64,000 nt of DNA, taken from positions 124,001 to 188,000 of the forward strand of contig NZ_JAYKKJ010000006.1 in assembly GCF_035969385.1 (NCBI RefSeq), in the 5' to 3' direction. The translations under genes were made by a program, and so were the position numbers. Below are positions 60,851 to 64,000 of this stretch, piece by piece. Every line of letters begins with the position of its first letter. Position 1 is the stretch's first letter. Under the pieces are notes generated by a model. It was not told the DNA's origin, searched no databases, and saw nothing but the letters and a program-made list of their open reading frames with translations. The DNA comes from SELP01 sp035969385. GTDB taxonomy: Bacteria > Pseudomonadota > Alphaproteobacteria > Rhodobacterales > Rhodobacteraceae.

Positions 60851-62470
60851 TCAGGCCGTCGCGCGGCTTTCCAAGAGCTTGGTCAGCCAGTCAGGGTCCA
60901 TTTCCGGCACCGAGGACAGAAGCAGTTCGGTATAGGCCGGGTGCGGCGGCGACAGGATGTCGTCCTTGATCCCCTGTTCGACCACCTTGCCTTGAAACAT
61001 CACGACGATCTCGTCGCTGATCGCTTCGACCGTGGCGATGTCATGGGTGATGAACAGATAGGATATCCCCTTGTCTTCCTGCAGCTTCATCAAAAGCCGC
61101 AAGATGCCTTCCTGCACGATCTGGTCCAGCGCCGATGTGACCTCGTCGCAGATGATCACCTCGGGGTCAGCGGCCAGCGCGCGGGCGATGCAGATCCGCT
61201 GTTTCTGACCGCCGGACAGTTCGGAGGGAAGCCGGTCGTAAAAACTCGCGTCCAGTTCGATCTGTTCAAGAAGTTCGACCACGCGGGTTTCCAGCGCCTT
61301 GCCCTTTAGCCCGTGGTAGAACTCCAGCGGGCGGCCGATGATTTCCCCGACAGTCTGGCGCGGGTTCATGGCCGTATCGGCCATTTGATAGATCATCTGG
61401 ATGCGCCGCAGCTGGTCCTTGTTGCGCCCCGCCAGCGCCGGGGGCAGCGGATCACCGTTGAAGGTCACCTGCCCCTTCATCGGTGGAAGAAGCCCGGTGA
61501 TCACTTTGGCCGTGGTGGATTTGCCCGACCCGGATTCGCCCACGATGGCGACGGTCTTGCCCCGTGGCAGGCGGATGTTCACATCGTGCAGCACCTGCAC
61601 CTTGTTCCCGTAGGCAGCATCGACCGCGTCGATGGACAAAACGATGTCGTCCGACTTTTCCGCGGGTTTGCGCAGCGACCGTACCGACCAGAGCGACTTG
61701 GTATAATCCTCTCGGGGATGGTCCAGCATGGCACGGGTTTCGGCCTCTTCCACCTCTTCCCCGTAGCGCAGGACCTTGATGGTGTCGGCCATCTGGGCCA
61801 CCACGGCTAGGTCGTGGGTGATGTAGATGGCGGCGGTGTTGAATTCCTCGACGATCTTGCGCATCGACATCAGCACCTCGACCTGGGTGGTCACGTCCAG
61901 CGCGGTTGTGGGTTCGTCAAAGATGATCAGGTCAGGCCGGGGCGACATGGCCATGGCGGTCATGACCCGCTGCAACTGCCCGCCAGAAACCTGATGCGGG
62001 TATCGGTCACCGATGGTGTCCGGGTGCGGCAGCGTCAGCGCCTTGAACAGCTCGCGTGCGTCGTTCCGCGCGTCACCGTCGGATTTCAGCCCCTCGCGCA
62101 CGGTCGCGCCGATGGTCTGATCGATCAGCCGGTGGGCCGGGTTGAAAGAGGCGGCGGCGGATTGCGCGACATAGGTCATCCGGGTGCCCCATAGCTTGCG
62201 CTTCTGGCTTTCTTTCGCCTTGGCAAGATCGATGCCGTCAAACAGGATCGACCCGCCGGTGATCCGGCAGCCCGGCTGGACATAGCCCATCGCAGCCTTG
62301 CCCAGCGTCGATTTCCCGGCCCCGGATTCCCCTATCAGGCCCAGAACCTCGCCCCGGTGCAGGGTCAGGTCCACGCCCTTGATGATCGGGTTCCACTTCT
62401 CGTCGGAAAAGCCTTCGATACGAATGTCCCGCATTTCCAGCAGCGGCGTGCCTTTGGGATCAGTGTTCAT
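60851..62470 (-). CDS. Peptide-type ABC transporter, fused double ATPase
   Basis: ABC ATPase of 539 residues with two complete nucleotide-binding domains (YejF-like). Domain 1: Walker A GESGAGKST, signature VSGGQLQRVMTAMA, Walker B LIIFDEPTTALD. Domain 2: GESGSGKSTT, LSGGQKQRICIARAL, VIICDEVTSALD. ATG at 62470 overlaps the permease end by 11 bp; GTG at 62482 is also possible. It belongs to the dipeptide/oligopeptide/nickel family; the periplasmic binding protein is beyond the window. Downstream of the two permease genes. Confidence 0.9.
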   Translation of the reverse strand: MNTDPKGTPLLEMRDIRIEGFSDEKWNPIIKGVDLTLHRGEVLGLIGESGAGKSTLGKAAMGYVQPGCRITGGSILFDGIDLAKAKESQKRKLWGTRMTYVAQSAAASFNPAHRLIDQTIGATVREGLKSDGDARNDARELFKALTLPHPDTIGDRYPHQVSGGQLQRVMTAMAMSPRPDLIIFDEPTTALDVTTQVEVLMSMRKIVEEFNTAAIYITHDLAVVAQMADTIKVLRYGEEVEEAETRAMLDHPREDYTKSLWSVRSLRKPAEKSDDIVLSIDAVDAAYGNKVQVLHDVNIRLPRGKTVAIVGESGSGKSTTAKVITGLLPPMKGQVTFNGDPLPPALAGRNKDQLRRIQMIYQMADTAMNPRQTVGEIIGRPLEFYHGLKGKALETRVVELLEQIELDASFYDRLPSELSGGQKQRICIARALAADPEVIICDEVTSALDQIVQEGILRLLMKLQEDKGISYLFITHDIATVEAISDEIVVMFQGKVVEQGIKDDILSPPHPAYTELLLSSVPEMDPDWLTKLLESRATA

Positions 62471-63380
62471 CGCGGATACCACTTGTCTTGTGCAGGAACC
62501 AATCGACGACGAAGTTCACGGCGACGGTCAGGATGGCGATACAGGCCGCCGGAAGCAGCGGGGTTAGACCGGCCTTCAGGTCAAACTGCGCGAACTGGAT
62601 CAGGTTGGCGGATTCCCGGACCATGGTGCCCCAGTCGGCCGTGGGCGGCTGGATACCCACCCCAAGGAACGACAAGGCGGCGATGGTCAGGAAGACAAAG
62701 CAGAACCGCAGCCCAAACTCGGCCACCAGCGGCGGCAGGATGTTGGGCAGAATCTCGCGTCGCATGACCCACCCAAGACCTTCGCCGCGCAGGCGGGCCG
62801 CCTCGACATAGTCCATGACGGCGACATTGACCGCGACCGCGCGGGTCAGGCGGAACACGCGGGTGCTGTCCAGAAGCGCGATGATGATAATCAGCGACAG
62901 GGACGACGACCCGAAGATCGACAGAAGCATCAGGGCAAAGATCAGCGAGGGGATCGCCATGAACACATCGACGCCCCGGCTGATGAACTGGTCCAGATAG
63001 CTGCGGTTGATCGCGGCAATCAGGCCGAGCCCGCCGCCGATGATGAAAGCCAATATCGTTGTCGCCAGCGCGATGCCAATGGTGTTGCGGGCGCCGTAGA
63101 TCAGGCGGGTCAGGATATCGCGGCCAATCTGGTCAGTGCCAAACCAATGTTCGGCGCTCCACGGAAGGTAGGACCCGAAAGAACTGTCGGCCTCGCCGTA
63201 GGGTGCGATCACCGGGGCAAGGATGGCCACACCGATGTAAAAGGCGATAATGAGCAGGCCTGCGATTGCGGTCGGCGGGGCCTTCTTAAGGGTCAGCCAG
63301 ATACGCTGGGCACGGGTCCGGCGGGTCTTGACCTGGCCGACCTCGGCCGCGGCCGAATAGGATTGATTGGTCTGGGTCAT
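62460..63380 (-). CDS. Peptide-type ABC transporter permease (DppC/YejE-like)
   Basis: Membrane subunit of 306 residues with an N-terminal helix (about 38-60), WFGTDQIGRDILTRLIYGAR (the DppC-type loop), and the EAA contact motif in DYVEAARLRGEGLGWVMRRE ahead of ILPNILPPLVAEFG. Six helices. It pairs with the DppB-type permease upstream. The start ATG shares ATGA with the end of that gene. Confidence 0.92.
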   Translation of the reverse strand: MTQTNQSYSAAAEVGQVKTRRTRAQRIWLTLKKAPPTAIAGLLIIAFYIGVAILAPVIAPYGEADSSFGSYLPWSAEHWFGTDQIGRDILTRLIYGARNTIGIALATTILAFIIGGGLGLIAAINRSYLDQFISRGVDVFMAIPSLIFALMLLSIFGSSSLSLIIIIALLDSTRVFRLTRAVAVNVAVMDYVEAARLRGEGLGWVMRREILPNILPPLVAEFGLRFCFVFLTIAALSFLGVGIQPPTADWGTMVRESANLIQFAQFDLKAGLTPLLPAACIAILTVAVNFVVDWFLHKTSGIRDEH

Positions 63381-64000
63381 TTCGGATGCAGGAGCCTCGG
63401 GTTGGTGATGATGCCGATGATGTCGGCGGTCAGGTTCAGAAGCACATAGGTCGCTGCGAAGATCATCGCGCAGGCCTGAACCACGGGAATGTCACGCGAA
63501 CTGACGGCGTCGACCATCAGCTGCCCGATGCCGGGATAGACAAAGACCACCTCGACCACGACGACGCCGACGACCAGATAGGCAAGGTTGAAGGCGATGA
63601 CGGCGGCGATCGGCGCCCAGGCGTTGGGAAGCGCGTGCTTCATGATCACCCGCGCGGGCGGTTCGCCCTTTAGCCGGGCCATTTCGATATAGGGGCTGGC
63701 CAACAGGTTGATGATCGCGGCCCGTGTCATCCGCATCATATGCGCGACGATCACCAGCGTCAGGGTCAGGGCCGGCAGGGCCGTTGCATAGACCCGATCC
63801 CAGAAGGGGGTTTCCGCCTGCACGTTGGCAAGGCTTGGGAAGACCGGCCACAGGGTCGCGAACAGCAGGATCAGGATGTAGGCGACGAAGAATTCCGGGA
63901 AGGAAATCGTCGTCAGGGTCGAGGCGCTGACAGTCTTGTCATAGAAAGAGTTGCGCCATAGCGCGGCGGTGATCCCAAGGAAAAGCGCAAGCGGAACCGA
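63377..64000 (-). CDS. Peptide-type ABC transporter permease (DppB-like), 3' part
   Basis: C-terminal 207 residues; the gene continues beyond the right edge. Visible are helices such as FFVAYILILLFATLWPVF, the DppB-type segment ALTLTLVIVAHMMRMTRAAI, and the EAA-type loop EMARLKGEPPARVIMKHALP followed by NAWAPI. The end VLLNLTADIIGIITNPRL is standard for the family. The frame is open from 64000 down to the stop at 63377, so the gene must be read through the window end and not from the internal GTG at 63823. Confidence 0.92.
   Translation of the reverse strand, partial: SVPLALFLGITAALWRNSFYDKTVSASTLTTISFPEFFVAYILILLFATLWPVFPSLANVQAETPFWDRVYATALPALTLTLVIVAHMMRMTRAAIINLLASPYIEMARLKGEPPARVIMKHALPNAWAPIAAVIAFNLAYLVVGVVVVEVVFVYPGIGQLMVDAVSSRDIPVVQACAMIFAATYVLLNLTADIIGIITNPRLLHPK

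Overview
The window looks like ordinary chromosomal DNA from a GC-rich alphaproteobacterium of the Rhodobacteraceae/Roseobacter group. That placement is inference from base composition, protein style and gene neighbourhoods: yfgM-bamB-der, yajC-secD-secF next to ccmABCDG, ppiD-trpE with a yibQ-like gene beside trpG-trpD, and soxBDAG. I see no phage, plasmid, integron, CRISPR or transposase genes. About 54 protein genes, one tRNA, several terminators and a family of intergenic palindromes can be supported.

Layout. 1-2,300 (mostly minus): the 5' part of L-serine dehydratase, a GST-like protein, tRNA-Pro(TGG), a DUF192 protein and a double cold-shock protein. 2,400-5,750: pdxH, then divergently fabI, xanthine phosphoribosyltransferase and an aminotransferase. 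5,950-13,210: ppiD and trpE, a small A+T-richer unknown gene, a yibQ-like divergent polysaccharide deacetylase on the other strand, and trpG-trpD without trpC behind them. 13,400-19,900: HerA-like ATPase, a small-RNA candidate, an IalB-like protein, a CoxE/VWA protein, a DUF2927 lipoprotein and a DUF1223 protein. 20,190-22,880: acnA. 23,130-29,195 (minus): yajC-secD-secF-Mth938-ccmA-ccmB-ccmC-ccmD-ccmG. 29,370-32,250: a pentapeptide-repeat membrane protein and serS. 32,390-35,935 (minus): yfgM-bamB-der. 36,215-41,320: a two-gene RND efflux system. 41,400-48,000: an A+T-rich SpoU methyltransferase, an Atm1-type ABC exporter, a LysM protein, a LOG-family protein, RarD and iron/manganese SOD. 48,170-51,500: GSCFA and GT61 surface-polysaccharide genes and a small membrane protein. 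51,645-56,800 (minus): soxB-D-A-G, heterotetrameric sarcosine oxidase. 57,030-58,970: ccmI-ruvX-DUF1289. 59,185-64,000 (minus): a PhyH-family dioxygenase coupled to a TauE/SafE exporter, then a peptide-type ABC transporter running off the window end.

The most distinctive signal is not a gene. A palindrome of the form GGTGGGTYNNRACCCACC occurs 14 times, nearly always in pairs and always behind the 3' end of at least one gene, never in a divergent promoter region. Three pairs sit at the ends of a conserved ~200-bp composite made of nested palindromes that fills the gap between convergent genes. One ABC-transporter gene takes its stop codon from a copy.

Other points of note are a ~60-nt small-RNA candidate with its own promoter and terminator, a pentapeptide gene with near-identical 30-bp repeats followed by a perfect 19-bp inverted repeat inside the reading frame, operator-like palindromes overlapping the acnA promoter, an RND pump with an extra hydrophobic insertion and unusual proton-relay positions, and a translationally coupled dioxygenase/TauE pair.
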